NCBI GenBank assembly: GCA_037893245.1
Contig: JBAIAA010000875.1
Location: forward strand, 124,001-188,000
Reading direction: 5' to 3'
DNA from: Crossaster papposus
Lineage: Eukaryota; Echinodermata; Asteroidea; Velatida; Solasteridae
DNA length: 64,000 nt
Part shown: positions 1 through 11,095 of the stretch, piece after piece
How the letters are laid out: the number at the start of each line of letters is the position of its first letter
Numbering within the stretch: the first letter of the stretch is position 1
The notes under the pieces: generated by a model
Databases searched by the model: none
What the model saw: only the letters and a program-made list of their open reading frames with translations
Told to the model about the DNA's origin: nothing
Translations under genes and position numbers: made by a program

Positions 1-357
1 CTTACAATAGTTTTTTAATAAAAGTCAAAAACAAATAAAAAAGCAACCAAAGAATATCACGCTACAATATAGAAGACAAACATCGTCGATCACAACCCAA
101 GCTCAAAAGACCCACAAACCGCAGGGTAGATAAAATCCAAGCTCCTAGAAGAAAAAAAAAAAAACGCAGTTGAACCATAGTGATTGACAGTAGCATTAAT
201 GTTCAATAGAAAGGATTCGGAACCCTTTGTCACGTGTGCAATGAATCCTGTGTGCGCATTGCTTTGGTCGAGACTCTATGGTGATGCCGCGCGTCGGTGA
301 CTAACATGAGCGGGTTTGCATGACGCACTGGCTTAATCTCCTTTGTGCATCATAATT
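1..357. other. Non-coding flank
   Basis: A-rich single-copy-looking DNA with no open frame of note. I see no gene, RNA or element in it. Confidence 0.6.
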
Positions 358-458
358 GACTTGGGTACGAAACGACTTGGGTACGAAACGACTTGGGTAC
401 GAAACGACTTGGGTACGAAACGACCTGGGTACGAAACGACCTGGGTACGAAACGACCG
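358..458. repeat. Short tandem repeat, 16 bp unit
   Basis: About six head-to-tail copies of a 16 bp unit reading ACGACTTGGGTACGAA. The last two copies carry a T-to-C change (GACCTGGG), so the array was built from at least two variant units. Confidence 0.9.
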
Positions 459-610
459 ACATTCGTCAGTCCATTCTATGTCCTAGGGTAAATAAAGTCC
501 AGAGTTGTCAGTGGGCCCTGCAATATTAATAGCGCCGATCGACCTTCATTGTATATATATAAAAAAAAGTGGTGTCATCAGGTTGCAACATTCTTTTCAC
601 ACAGGCTTAC

Positions 611-1003
611 CTTTCTTGTCCTTTAGACTGGCCCCCAACTCCTCCCCAATGTTGATATCATCAGGGTTGAAGGTCACTTTGACAGGTACTGGGATGAACA
701 ATGTGGAAATTTTATTCTTCTCAGTCTCACCATTTCCATTACTGTCAGAGTCAGAATAATGTCGTCTACTGACATTTCTTCGCAGTGAACAAGTGAGGGA
801 CGGATACAAATACATCGGCGAGCTCCGACTGCGGGGTACAATTCCATGGTGTCTCGACCACGAGTGCGTGGACCGTGTACTGCGTCTGCACCACGGCCCG
901 TTGCCGTCTCGGTCATCGGCCACTCGCTGCACTCCGAACGCGGGCGTGTCGATGTACGCCCACTGCATTCCAGAATACAGTGGCTCCTGAAGCTTAAACC
1001 TCT
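611..1003 (-). CDS. Possible internal exon of an unrecognised gene
   Basis: This is a GC-richer block on the minus strand. It is bounded by a plausible acceptor (pyrimidine-rich tract ending CTTGTAG at 1004-1010) and a strong donor (AAAG then GTAAGC, 606-612). One frame is open across the whole block (1043 to 597). Its first part (LYSGMQWAYIDTPAFGVQ) and last part (FIPVPVKVTFNPDD) look protein-like, but the middle is an unlikely run rich in Arg and Ser. In the middle a different frame reads VVQTQYTVHALVVETPWN with coding-like third positions. Either the block is a decayed exon, or it holds two frame-changing errors, or it is two exons. I do not recognise the family and assign no function. No neighbouring exon was found. 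Confidence 0.35.
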
Positions 1004-1043
1004 CTACAAGAAAGTTAAATGTTCTCTTTCGAAGGACATTCAT

Positions 1044-2450
1044 TATTTATTTTATTTTTTACTCAGTGCCATTCTCAGTACCATGATTATCTATTCTTTA
1101 CCAGTTTATTGTTGGGCCGGCGAGTGACATGTGTTATGAGCCGAGCCGCATGGACAGCGCCATCTTGAATAATAACGAGTCAGAAACGCTGAGGGCGAAA
1201 AACCTGGAATTCGCTTGTGCCCTCCGCCACCGCTGGAGGGCGCTGATGCGAGTTCACAGGTGTAAAGAAAAGAGCAATTAATTTATTTGATCGCTATTCG
1301 CCAAAAAGTCACCCGAAAAAGCCTTCTACAACTGCCAGCCGTCCGCTTTGACAAGTCTTAATAAGTTTAGATAAACCTAATCAATTTCACCTTTTTGGGT
1401 AAAAAGGGCCTTATTTTTATAGTCTAATTGCCTGTTTCGTTTTATGTACACCCAGGCAAAAAAAAGAAGATTGGTACATTCAATAATAATTATCATATAC
1501 ATGGGCCCAAGATCAGAATCAAAACAACAAAAATATCCTCTTCGTACGTCAGAGAGACGACCGAACAACGTCGCAACATAAGCCACTTCATCCGTGGAAA
1601 TATCAGCTGTTTATTCAAACTGGCTGTCAAAACTGAACCGGCCAGCGCCCGTCCGTCTAATAAAATCCTCGCTGTTGGCCCCCGGGTTTTACCGGCTTTA
1701 GTACGGCAGATAGGTGATGGGATTCTGCTTTTTGATAATACAACCATGGATTTTGACACAAAGTCAGAAGGATATTTTGCCAATTATTAATACGTCAATC
1801 GCAGCTTTTGTCCTTCGAAAAAAAAAAACATAGGTAGGCCTAGGCCTACAGGATAAACAAGCAATGTCAGCCATTTTGAAAATTGTGAAGGATGGTTGTG
1901 TTTACATGTATTATCCTACTTGTCAATGCTCTTCCAGATTAACACCCTTAATTTTACGTTTGACGCAAAAACAAACCAACAAACTAATTAACGGAGGGGC
2001 ATTTCGGAGGTGATTTCTTGAACTGCTTGCACTCAACGTCGTGTTTCTGATAATATCCCCCCCCCCCCCACCACCCCTTCCGTCATCGTCATGTTTTGCC
2101 GTCATAACTTCGTTTCAATCATTGGCATAACGATGTGCTTAAATTGTTTCACTGGGGAAGGCCTTACTAAAACAAAATTCAAACCGCACCTGCAAATTTA
2201 ACATAACACGGCTTAGAGTAATTTTTCCACTGCGAAAGGACATTAAACTTCACTTTACAAAATAGGGTCTGAAGCTAAAACTACTAGCCCAAATCAAGCT
2301 ATCTTGACATCATTTTCTTCTTGAAAGATTCTCAATCCATTGGCATAGGTAGTCTCAGGGTAGTGGAAGTATGTTTGTTTGTTGAGATATGCTTGTCCCT
2401 ATTTTTTTAGCAAATATTGGAAATGGATCAGAGTTTCCCTTTACCTTTTT
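1044..2450. other. Non-coding stretch
   Basis: Nothing recognisable apart from a C-run near 2048-2068. The open frames at 1428-1790 and 1493-1783 overlap on opposite strands and show no protein-like composition. Confidence 0.5.
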
Positions 2451-4397
2451 TTTCACTAGCCGGCCGGACCAGTAATGTTGACTTTTATACTAGCCCGCCA
2501 GCATTTTCACTGGTCCGCATGTTTTTTTCTCACCTTTTAGGATACTTTTTTTTGTAAGTAAGCAGCCGCGGCCCTGAACTGCACTCAAAGGCAATGTGAT
2601 ACAATTAGTGTTACATACATGGCGAGGTCTCGTTGTTGACTGTATGTTATTCCCTTGTTCCTACCCACATCAAAAATAAACCATCACATACAAAAGAAAC
2701 AGCCCACCCATGTCCTTCCTTCTAACAATCTCTTCTTTTCATTGGGTGTAATTGTATGCCACAAAGTGACATTTCCCAGCCTGATGAAATTCCATAGTAA
2801 TGGTATGCCACATGTTGGCCTATACTTGCTATAATGTAATACATTTTGTAGGTCAGCTGTCAATCATTGTCTGGATTTCTTGCGGCCCTACTTGGAATAT
2901 AATCGGAAAATACTCCCGAATAATTCTCCCGTGGTTTTATTTTATTCCTTTTGCACTATAAAATTATTATTATTAAGTAAAGTTACACCACGGAACCACT
3001 TATAAATTGAAAATTGTAACGAGCTCTTACAATTTCCACATCTATTTTAGGGACAAATAAAATATTATGTGTTTTATTAAATAAAACCCAGCAGAATATT
3101 TATTAAATTTGGGACTTGAAAAAAAATCATTTTAAGACTGAAGTACACGCTTCTGGAAGTAAGTTGCTGGGATAAAACCTCAGCTCGTGCATTTTAAGGG
3201 ATAAGCAGGACAACAAATAATAATACCCTTTTTTGATGAGAACCATGCCGTGTTTTCCGGGTTTATTTATGGTTCAGTTTTGGTATTCTGGGGTCCGCCA
3301 TCGGGATTTTGTACCACCTCGATTTTATTCTTGCTTATTTATTCTTAGCTCGTATGGGTTTTGTGAATGTTTTAAAAAGCTATAGCCTTGTAATTTACGG
3401 GCCACGAAATATATCGTTTTTGTTAAAGACAAGGAAAACATGCAGAAAATAAATCGTATTAAATTTCCCCCTTCAATCTGTGGGGAAAATGTTTAGGAGA
3501 TTAAAATATTAGGTGTTATTAATTTTGTCTTCCTTTTAAAAAAACAATGAAACCAGAAATAAATGTTAATAAATAAACTTTGAATTTATTTCGCTGGCCT
3601 GGTAATTTACTGGTCAGGTGTATGTCGATTTTATATCAGAAAAACCAAGAATAAACCGTATTGTTATTTACCCCTGAAATCGATTCCTTTTTTTTCTCGA
3701 TAAAAACAAGGACAATTACATAATTAACCTTAAGAATATTTATATTTTTTTAGGACTAGGGTTTCGTAAATAAACAGGCTCGGGTTTTTAACACCTTTTT
3801 ATTTGTACATCTTATTACATTTTTTAAATAAGTACGGCAAACTTTTGCAAAAGTAGTTACAGCCAATTAATGACCGTCGGTTGGGTCTAGAGATGATTAA
3901 ATTCGCTCCAGGAATACACAGACCAACGCCTTTTAAATAAATTATGTATCTGCCAGGCAAGGGTTGGTGTAAGTAAATACAATGTATCTTTGTTTGAGAT
4001 AAGCGGGCCTGGGCAACATAGCACTTTGTGTTGAGAGAACTTCCGCGCTTAAAGAAGAAAGTCAACACCAAATGGCAATGAAGATTTTGTTAACTGGACT
4101 TCAGGATTGGAGAACAATCTTGTCACTGGGGAAGTAGTTAGCGGTCCTAAGGCTTTGATGTTGGTCTTTTCAAGAAACTCGGTCGGGTCATCACTCAGTC
4201 TCTTGAGGAATCTTGCGGTTACAGTTGTTTTAAAACAGCTCTTTGTTGTTGCAATATCATCTCGACTAAAAGATCGCCTAAGCGTACTCTGAAGACGCGC
4301 GCGCTTAGCTTATCTTGGCTTTTTTTTTTCACTAGACCGCCGCCGTTTGAATAGACCGCGGCTGTTTTAACTAGAATTGTCTAGCGGACCTATACCC
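2451..4397. other. A+T-rich non-coding stretch
   Basis: Long A/T-rich DNA without credible exons. Short phrases with CTAGNCCGGCC and CACTGGTCCG at 2455-2525 recur loosely at 4320-4390 (CACTAGACCGCC), which suggests a degraded dispersed repeat. Confidence 0.45.
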
Positions 4398-4588
4398 AGC
4401 ACGATATGTGGCAGAGGGGTACCCCCCTATTATCCCTATACTTTATACGCACTCAACACTTTTGTAACCTAACCCATTCCCCCTTGAAACCTAAAAGGAA
4501 TTCCTGAGATTCCGGGAACACAATGGTCAACACAAAAAAGGGTGGGGGGGGGGGGGGGGGGGGTTTCTCTGCCACATATCGTGCTTCA
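4398..4588. repeat. Small inverted-repeat element with a poly-G core
   Basis: The arms AGCACGATATGTGGCAGAG (4398 onward) and CTCTGCCACATATCGTGCT (ending about 4587) are near-perfect reverse complements about 190 bp apart. The right half contains a run of more than 20 G (4541-4564). It is probably a MITE or foldback remnant. Confidence 0.7.
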
Positions 4589-5504
4589 TAAATTATGTGC
4601 GGACCAGCGTTTAGGTCGAACCATATAGAGAAAGGAACAGACTTCTCTATGGTCGAACGTGCTGTGCTGGATGCTTTTAAAATGTTCCAGATACAAATCC
4701 CCATGTACCATTTTTGACAGTTGTCATGGATACATCAATTATCCTAGCCCGACACAGACAAATAGTTGGGGTTTTTTTCATTTCCACTTCACAGGCGACT
4801 ATTATTGGCAGTTCTATAAAAGCCTTTGTTACTTAAATCTCACCTGAATTCGGCAAGAAAATTATTTCCAGATGCAAAGACCGAACCTATTCGGGAAAGA
4901 AGCACTAACATAAATTACCGTTGTTTTTTTATCGGGCAAATTTCTCACTTGCAATTGCACATTGATGCTTAAGAATGTTGTCACGGGCGTTTAGCTGCTA
5001 ATGAACAACGGTATGTTTTAGACATTGCGGACGATAATTGAAGGGCATTGCAGACGAAAATTTCTGAAGAAAAATAATCACTCCGCTATTATTTTCAATT
5101 ACATTTATAATACCCTGCGTGGAACGAATTATCCCCCTATAATTAATCCGCATAATAACCTTGGACACGCGAGTTGGGAATCAACATACAAACACGCAGA
5201 TTTATAATATCTTTCATTGTTTGCCACGATTAAAATGTCATTATTAATGATCGATTTGGTCTAGCCAGATAGCTGACAATTATTCAACGAGAGCCGGATA
5301 TAAACTGCTGACGATCTGAATCGGTCTGGCAAAACGGGCTTTTCGAGTCGGCCATTTTAATATTACGAGTAAGGTAAAATCTTCATTTTTTGAAACTTGC
5401 GTATATAGAAATGAAAGCAATCACCTAAAGTTCAATTACAAATGAATACGTCATAATTCTCTGGTGAATAATTTAAAAGTTGTGATTAAACATATCTTAA
5501 CGTT
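4589..5504. other. Non-coding stretch
   Basis: A+T-rich DNA. I see no gene or well-defined repeat here. Confidence 0.5.
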
Positions 5505-5922
5505 TTAAAGGTAGTAGGCTATATATACACCATTTGCAGATATCGAAAATATTTACTACCGAATTATTAATAAATATCTTATACTCAATTGAAAGTAAAT
5601 AATGATTCTAGGCATTCAGCAAAAGGATTGCGCTAGATATCCTGTAATTATTCAAAAAAATTGAATTTTATAAAGAAAAATTCGCGATCGCCGGACGGCG
5701 ATCACGATTTTTTTTAAATAATAACATAAGAATAACAGCTCGACCCCGGTTGAAAACAAACAGTGTTTTTTGTGCTTTTCTCGGCATCCATGATTGTAAA
5801 ACTTCGGAAAAGTCAGTTAAACGATATTTACTATGAAATACAACCCCCCCCCCCCCCCCCCCCAAATCTACCCATTCATGATAATTCAAGAAATTACCAA
5901 TGGTGTATAGGACTACCTTTAA
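5505..5922. mobile_element. TTAA-flanked MITE, family B
   Basis: TTAA at both ends (5505-5508 and 5919-5922) encloses inverted termini reading AGGTAGTA...TACACCAT and ATGGTGTA...TACTACCT in reverse. The interior is shared with copies at 14.9, 39.1, 53.0 and 54.4 kb, including the phrase AAATCTACCCATTC. A poly-C tract (5843-5863) sits inside. No coding capacity. TTAA targets are the hallmark of piggyBac-type transposition; the assignment is inferred from that alone. Confidence 0.8.
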
Positions 5923-6443
5923 GCCACATGTAAAAACAAAAGTCAGGTTATAGAATGCAAATAATAGTCTTGCATCATCCTATCCAGGGAACACAATCAC
6001 AATATCTTTCTCGTAAATTACAGGTCCATTGCTAATGATACAATTTCATCAGGATTCGTTTTGACTAACAGTAACAAATAAATTGAATCTGCTCCACTTT
6101 TGTTTCCCTTTTAATCATATTTTCCCGGTCAATTTCAGCAAATGAGCAGCCAATAAAATTTTCGAGTGTTCGAGCTAAAACGATTTTGCCCAGTCTCCAG
6201 TTTTTGCCATGTTTCGAATTAAGAATTTGGGAATTCAATTTAGATTTAAGTCATTCAAATTTCTTTATCATATTGAGCATAATAATTATTGTCGTTCATT
6301 TTCGTGACGCACAATCATGATTATTGAATTGAGCAATGCTGGTTCGACTGGAGATTTTTGCTTTTTCTTTATTCGCTTGTTTCATACGTTTCCCGTATAT
6401 TTAGTATGGATCTTTCTTTTTAGAGAGGGGAGGGGGTCTTTAT
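5923..6443. other. Non-coding stretch
   Basis: A+T-rich DNA with nothing recognisable. Confidence 0.5.
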
Positions 6444-6493
6444 TTGTTACCGGACAAACCCCTAATTTGTTTTTGTGTTGGTGAAACTTTTTT

Positions 6494-6922
6494 TTATTTT
6501 ATTGTTTGGGTGTTTCTTTCTGGTTTTTTTCCCTCTTGGTTTCTCATTGCCTCTGTGCCATGCAAACCTTCATGTCTCATCATCATCATCATCATCATTT
6601 GGGCTGTGTTCATCCAGTGTAGGATGTAGCCCTCCTCATGAAAATGCCATTCATTTCTATTTCTTGCAGTTCTGGTCCATGTTGTACCTGCATATGCCCT
6701 GATGTCATCTCTCCATCTTCTTTTCTGTCTACCTCTTTTCCTTTTCCCTGTCCTTGGTTGCCAATCCATTATTCTTGTTGTCCATCTATTGTCATTTCTT
6801 CGGGCAGTGTGTCCAGCCCATCTCCATTTAGCTTGTTTTATTGTCCTTATGATGTCTCTTACTCCAGTTTTCTTTCGTATTTCTGTGCATTTAATCCTGT
6901 CTCGAATTGAGATATGTCTCAA
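6494..6922 (-). mobile_element. 3' fragment of a non-LTR retrotransposon reverse transcriptase
   Basis: An open frame of 142 codons on the minus strand encodes the carboxy-terminal tail common to RTE/CR1-like endonuclease-reverse transcriptases: WRWAGHTARRNDNRWTTRI, then PRTGKRKRGRQKRRWRDDI, then a Trp/Arg-rich end. The catalytic FxDD reverse transcriptase core and the endonuclease are missing, so this is a typical 5'-truncated dead copy. A run of seven Met codons (plus-strand CAT microsatellite, 6569-6600) has expanded inside the frame. The family call rests on the tail motif; the exact clade is uncertain. Confidence 0.8.
6569..6600. repeat. CAT microsatellite
   Basis: About nine CAT triplets on the plus strand, read as Met codons by the antisense retrotransposon relic. 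Confidence 0.9.
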
Positions 6923-6992
6923 CTATAGTACAATTTTTGGCTGATAGGAAAAAATAATTCCATTCATTCGTATAACCTACGGGACCGGTGAT

Positions 6993-7080
6993 TGCGTTAT
7001 TATAATATTACGTTATTATAAGATTATGTTATTATAAGATTACGTTATTATAAGATTACGTTATTATAAGATTATCTTTT
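6993..7080. repeat. Tandem repeat, 16 bp unit
   Basis: About five copies of ACGTTATTATAAGATT with minor changes. Confidence 0.85.
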
Positions 7081-7477
7081 ATAATTACATATTTTTTTCA
7101 TTTTATACAATGCAACAAAGTATTAACCTTGATTATAACATTATATTGTTATAAAGACGTTCGACGCTATACAACAGTACAGTAATAATTGCAGTTCGGC
7201 CCTCCACCATTGTGTTTCGCGCACTCTGATAGATTGGGAGAAATCAGTTTACGAGAGGTCGGACAAGAGGTCGGACCGAGAACAACAGAAGTGAAGGTCT
7301 GAAACTCGGGGTGTCTGCCAAAATAAAAACTTTGATGAATACAGCATTCGAACTTGAAGGCTGCGGGCTCCGTAGTACCCCCTCGACGGCAAGAAAGGGA
7401 GAGTTTATGAGTCATTACCATCCGTGCTTGACTGCTATTGATTGTATAGCCTTTAGTCAAGGCGCACGTGGCTACCT
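7081..7477. other. Non-coding stretch
   Basis: I see no supported gene here. The opposing open frames at 7167-7460 and 7311-7649 overlap, and the second runs into the repeat at 7478. Confidence 0.45.
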
Positions 7478-7893
7478 GGGCTGCGTTCCACTTACGCGAA
7501 CTGTTTGCGCGAACGTTCGCCTACGTTTTGAGTTTGCGTTAGTTAAAGTGGAACGATATTTTAAAAACTACGTTTTCAAAATGGCGGCGCCCAGTGACAG
7601 TGACATCCTTTGGTTGGCTGCTTTTTGTTCAACTCATTATTTTTCTTAAAAAGATCCCTGTAACTGCTCAAAACAATCCACCATTTATAACGAAAAGTAT
7701 GAAACGTAAATCAAAACCGTGAAAAGAACACAGCCGTCTGCTAACTTCTTCGCCATCTTTAAAATACGTCACTGGCCAACAGCGAACAGCTCGGAATGTC
7801 GTTCGCCGTTTTCGCTAACGTTCGCCAACATAATTGGCGCACATTGCGTTCCACTCAAGCGAACAACGCTAACGTTGGCCAACGTTGGCAAGC
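7478..7893. mobile_element. MITE, 3'-decayed copy of the 36.9 kb element
   Basis: It starts GGGCTGCGTTCCACTTACGC and shares its whole interior (TTTTCAAAATGGCGG, AAAATACGTCACTGGCCAAC, AACGTTGGCCAACGTTGG) with the complete element at 36930-37368. Its right terminal repeat is degraded. Open frames across it are incidental. Confidence 0.85.
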
Positions 7894-8805
7894 GTGTGTA
7901 CCCTGTGAACTAATAAAGGTCAACAGTTCCGCGTCTCAGCTGCGCTGCGTGCAAGGTCACGGTACGCTATCCAGAATGCCGTACGTTTCTTTCACATAAA
8001 TCTGTGAAGCGAGGACCAGGCGCTTCCCATGCGCCCAGTGTCCGAGCGAAATTGTTCCCAATCAGGCCTACATGTATCGCGGTTATTATTGCAGTCCCCG
8101 AATCTACCTCGTTTTGTATTTCCCTCCTTTATGTTTCCCGCTGGCTCTCTATGGGCTCCATGGGTGCACCACCCTAATTGTAAGGAGAATTTCTACGCGA
8201 GCTCATCTGCATGAAATGTGCCCCCCCACAATTTCTTTTGAAAACGGATGCCGTTTGGTGAAAGAAATGGTGGGATTGTGTAAATATAGCATAGGATCAA
8301 CTCCCTGGTTTTTGAGCTTCAATCTGAGGGCAGACTTGATAAAATTACGGTTGAAAAATGGGTCCTAATTGCCCTAGAACGTGGAGGGATGCCATTTGTA
8401 AAATGGCTGCTTGCAGGCTCGGGAAGTATCACTTTTCGGGAGGTGAGTTTCTTTTGGTGTGAATATTAAAAAATGTAATTGGCTAACCTACTAAAAATTG
8501 AAAAGAAATGGAAAGATAAAGACCAAGACAATAATCTGATTGTTGTTTGAGAAACCCCAGTGATGTCGGTGTGCAAGAAACTTGGTCGTGAACATTGTTG
8601 ATTTTACACTGTTTTCAATGGGACTTGAATTAGGCAGGTGCACCCCCATGCACAAATACTCCCTAAATTGACGAGTATAGTGCCTATAGTCTAGTATAGT
8701 CGATATGACGTCATCATTTTAGCCTCTCGATTTATCAGAACGCCGCATTTTGGCCTCATTAGCTTAATTTGTGGAGCCAATTTGAGAAGCCAACTGGACC
8801 AATCT
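7894..8805. other. Non-coding stretch
   Basis: Nothing recognisable. A short open frame at 8072-8368 has no known motif. Confidence 0.4.
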
Positions 8806-9045
8806 TATTCGTGTGGCGAATGCAAATGCAAGGATGAATGCAAAGACGTTAACAATAGATAATTGGGGTTTTTTCATCGTAATTGACAAATGCCAGTTTC
8901 AAGTGTATAATGACATTTTAGAAGATGCTGTTAGCGTTGCAGTAAAGATTAAACCATCTATTCGTGTGGCGAATGCAAACGCAAAGATGAATGCAAAGAT
9001 GTTAACAATAGATAATTGGGGTTTTTTCATCGTAATTGACAAATT
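8806..9045. repeat. 88 bp direct repeat pair
   Basis: Two copies about 88 bp long (8806-8893 and 8957-9045) begin TATTCGTGTGGCGAATGCAA and end near ATCGTAATTGACAAAT, with about 63 bp of spacer. The pair makes a 106-codon open frame with a repeated peptide (LTIDNWGFFIVIDK). This looks like a by-product of the duplication. Confidence 0.8.
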
Positions 9046-9204
9046 TGGTTTCCGGAATATCCCGACATGCGTACCGTACAATGCGTACCGTACAAAAGCC
9101 CCAACAAACAGAAATACAAGAACCCAACAATAATCTGAAGAGCGTTGCGATCTGTGTCCGTAAATCTTGTTATATCTTGTGACATTCTGCTTCCAAATAT
9201 TAAG

Positions 9205-9319
9205 TTAAGGAGAATACACGAGAAAGTGTGGATTCGTAATTACGAATTTACGAGGCGCGAAGCGCCGACTGAATTCGTAAATTACGAATCCACACTTGCG
9301 AGTGTATTCTCTGACTTAA
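9205..9319. repeat. Long hairpin (inverted repeat)
   Basis: The arms TTAAGGAGAATACAC... and ...GTGTATTCTCTGACTTAA enclose GTGTGGATTCGTAATTACGAA and its reverse complement around a GCGCGAAGCGC centre. A shorter relative (GTGTGGATTCGTAGTTCC and complement) lies at 10118-10150. Confidence 0.85.
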
Positions 9320-9558
9320 ATCTTTGCGTCAACTGTCATCCAGTTAAGGACATGAAAAGGCATGCATTCTGGTATCGTTGCAATGTATTCGACGCGTAAT
9401 TTACATGCAGGGTTTCTCGAGGATCTTACGTAATCAAGCTCTGGGTTAATGTTGAGATGAAATTTCTAAATTTACTTGTGTAAGGAAAATTTGAATAATG
9501 TTTATCGCTACACCCGTACAACCCACAGTAATTAAGCATTAGCAATCTGTTTGTGCGA

Positions 9559-9953
9559 GATATTATTATTATTATTATTATTATTAATTTCTGGTAATGA
9601 AACCAAGGATCCTTTAAAAGTGCTCAAGGCACTGTAGCTCGTAAGCCTGAAGAAACCCGTAGACAGAGGCTGTGTCAGCCAGGAACACCGGGGCAAACCC
9701 CTTCTCTTAGCGATAAGTGTTCTGGGTTCTTTTACGTGCATTATACAATTTTATAATGTTATAATGGGAAAGATATATACACACATTATAAATTATACAA
9801 CACACGGGACCTACAACTTTACGTCCCATCCGAAGGACGAAGCAATAGTGGTTTAATTGCCTTGCTTAAGGACACACGTGTCCACACCGAGACTCGAACT
9901 CACGCTCTGCGGAACAGAAAACCAAGCTCTTAACCGCTCGGCCACGACACTCC
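9559..9953 (-). mobile_element. tRNA-derived SINE
   Basis: Read on the minus strand it begins with a tRNA-like head. A box-A-like TGGCCGAGCGG is followed by a box-B-like GAGTTCGAGTCTC. The conserved body holds ACGTAAAAGAACCCAGAACA and CCGGTGTTCCTGGCTG, and the element ends in an (AAT)n tail (9561-9586 as ATT on the plus strand). The head resembles a Leu/Ser-type tRNA. It is full length or nearly so. Confidence 0.85.
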
Positions 9954-10117
9954 TTATAGCGTCAACATTGATAGTTCACGAACGTTTTTGACTCCAACTA
10001 TAGTCTTCAATTGTGTTCTCAAGGTCAGTGTTAAAATGTTAAATCAACTGTGCTACATTTCCTGTAATCAAACATGCACTTATTTTGCAGTAAGTTGTTT
10101 ACAGGGCAGTTTAAAAA

Positions 10118-10150
10118 GTGTGGATTCGTAGTTCCGAATCCACACTTTAC
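10118..10150. repeat. Short hairpin
   Basis: AAGTGTGGATTCGTAGTTCC and its reverse complement form an almost perfect palindrome related to the hairpin at 9205-9319. Confidence 0.8.
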
Positions 10151-10165
10151 TAAAGATTCGTATAT

Positions 10166-10757
10166 ATTAATCTATTTATGTGACGTCATATTATTGTTGA
10201 AACGGTAAATTATTTTAAAGAATGTACGGTCAGAGTCTAATCTATAGCCAAGGGTAGATTAAGTTACGAATCTATACTCTTGGCTGTACATTAGACTGTA
10301 GATTATTATACCTCCAAATGGGCACTTTGGGAGACAATCCCATAGAGTCGTGCACAATCTTTATTGTAACCTAACCCGTTTTTACCTGGAGCTTTTTCCA
10401 CGAAATTTCATATTTATGCTATTTAGACCCAAATCTGTCTTCTCCGAGCAAAAATAACTCCCAAATATCGTTTTGTGGGGTAGCTAGACACTTAGGGAGA
10501 CACTGAAATGTCTCCCTAAGTGCCACTGTCTCCCAAGTGAATCAAAACTATCGCTAATTTGTCTCCCAAAGTGTCTATTTGGAAGAATTACTCTGACTAT
10601 ACTACTTTAATTCACAAAGCACTAAGTTTGATAACAACAAGATATACACTTATTCAAAAACCTGGCTTTTGATTAATTTGACAAAGACTTTGACTGTACA
10701 TTCTTTAAAATAATCTACAGTTTCAACAATAGTATGACGTCACATAAATAGATTAAT
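10166..10757. mobile_element. Foldback element with about 70 bp arms, interrupted
   Basis: The left arm (10166-10236: ATTAATCTATTTATGTGACG..., then AAAGAATGTACGGTC) and the right arm (10690-10757) are reverse complements with few mismatches. A second inverted pair (TACGGTCAGAGTCTAATCTA and TTAGACTGTAGATTAT) lies inside. Another element (10308-10586) has inserted between the arms. Confidence 0.75.
10308..10586. mobile_element. 279 bp MITE nested in the foldback element
   Basis: The termini CCTCCAAATGGGCACTTTGG and, in reverse, CTTCCAAATAGACACTTTGG are inverted repeats. Flanks ATTATT and ATTACT look like a target duplication with one change. It is almost identical to 22500-22777, so both copies are young. 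An internal palindrome reads CACTTAGGGAGACA...TGTCTCCCTAAGTG. Confidence 0.9.
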
Positions 10758-10790
10758 CGTCCCGAATGCACCTTATATTTATTTAGAAAT

Positions 10791-11095
10791 ACCGTCGGAT
10801 TTTGTTGCTATCATTTTGTATTGCCTCTGAGAACTAGTTTCTGGTTTCCCCAAAGGTTGAACAAGATACCAGTCGATTTTGAAATGACTCCAAATTAGAT
10901 TAACAAACATTGAAAAGGATTCAGTTCGATATTTGATTGAATTGAAACCGGATTTTGTTGCTATCATTTTATTGCCGCTGGGAAATAGTTTCTGGTTTCC
11001 CCAAAGGTTGAACAAGGGACCAGTCGATTTGGAAATGACTCTAAATTAGATTAACAAACATTGGAAAGGATTCAATTCGGTATTTGATTGAATTG
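10791..11095. repeat. Tandem duplication of a 150 bp segment
   Basis: Two head-to-tail copies meet near 10945. They share GGATTTTGTTGCTATCATTT, TTTCTGGTTTCCCCAAAGGT and TAGATTAACAAACATTG. They differ by small indels and several substitutions, so the duplication is not recent. Confidence 0.9.

Noticed and set aside
361..458. Possible CRISPR-like array
   Set aside because: The 16 bp units are directly adjacent with no spacers, and the DNA is eukaryotic.
8813..9133. 106-codon frame with a repeated LTIDNWGFFIVIDK peptide
   Set aside because: It is explained by an 88 bp direct duplication, is open on both strands, and has no known domain.
9559..9953. A functional tRNA gene at 9880-9953 (minus)
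   Set aside because: Box A and box B are present, but the acceptor stem cannot be closed and a SINE body and AAT tail follow, so it is a tRNA-derived SINE.
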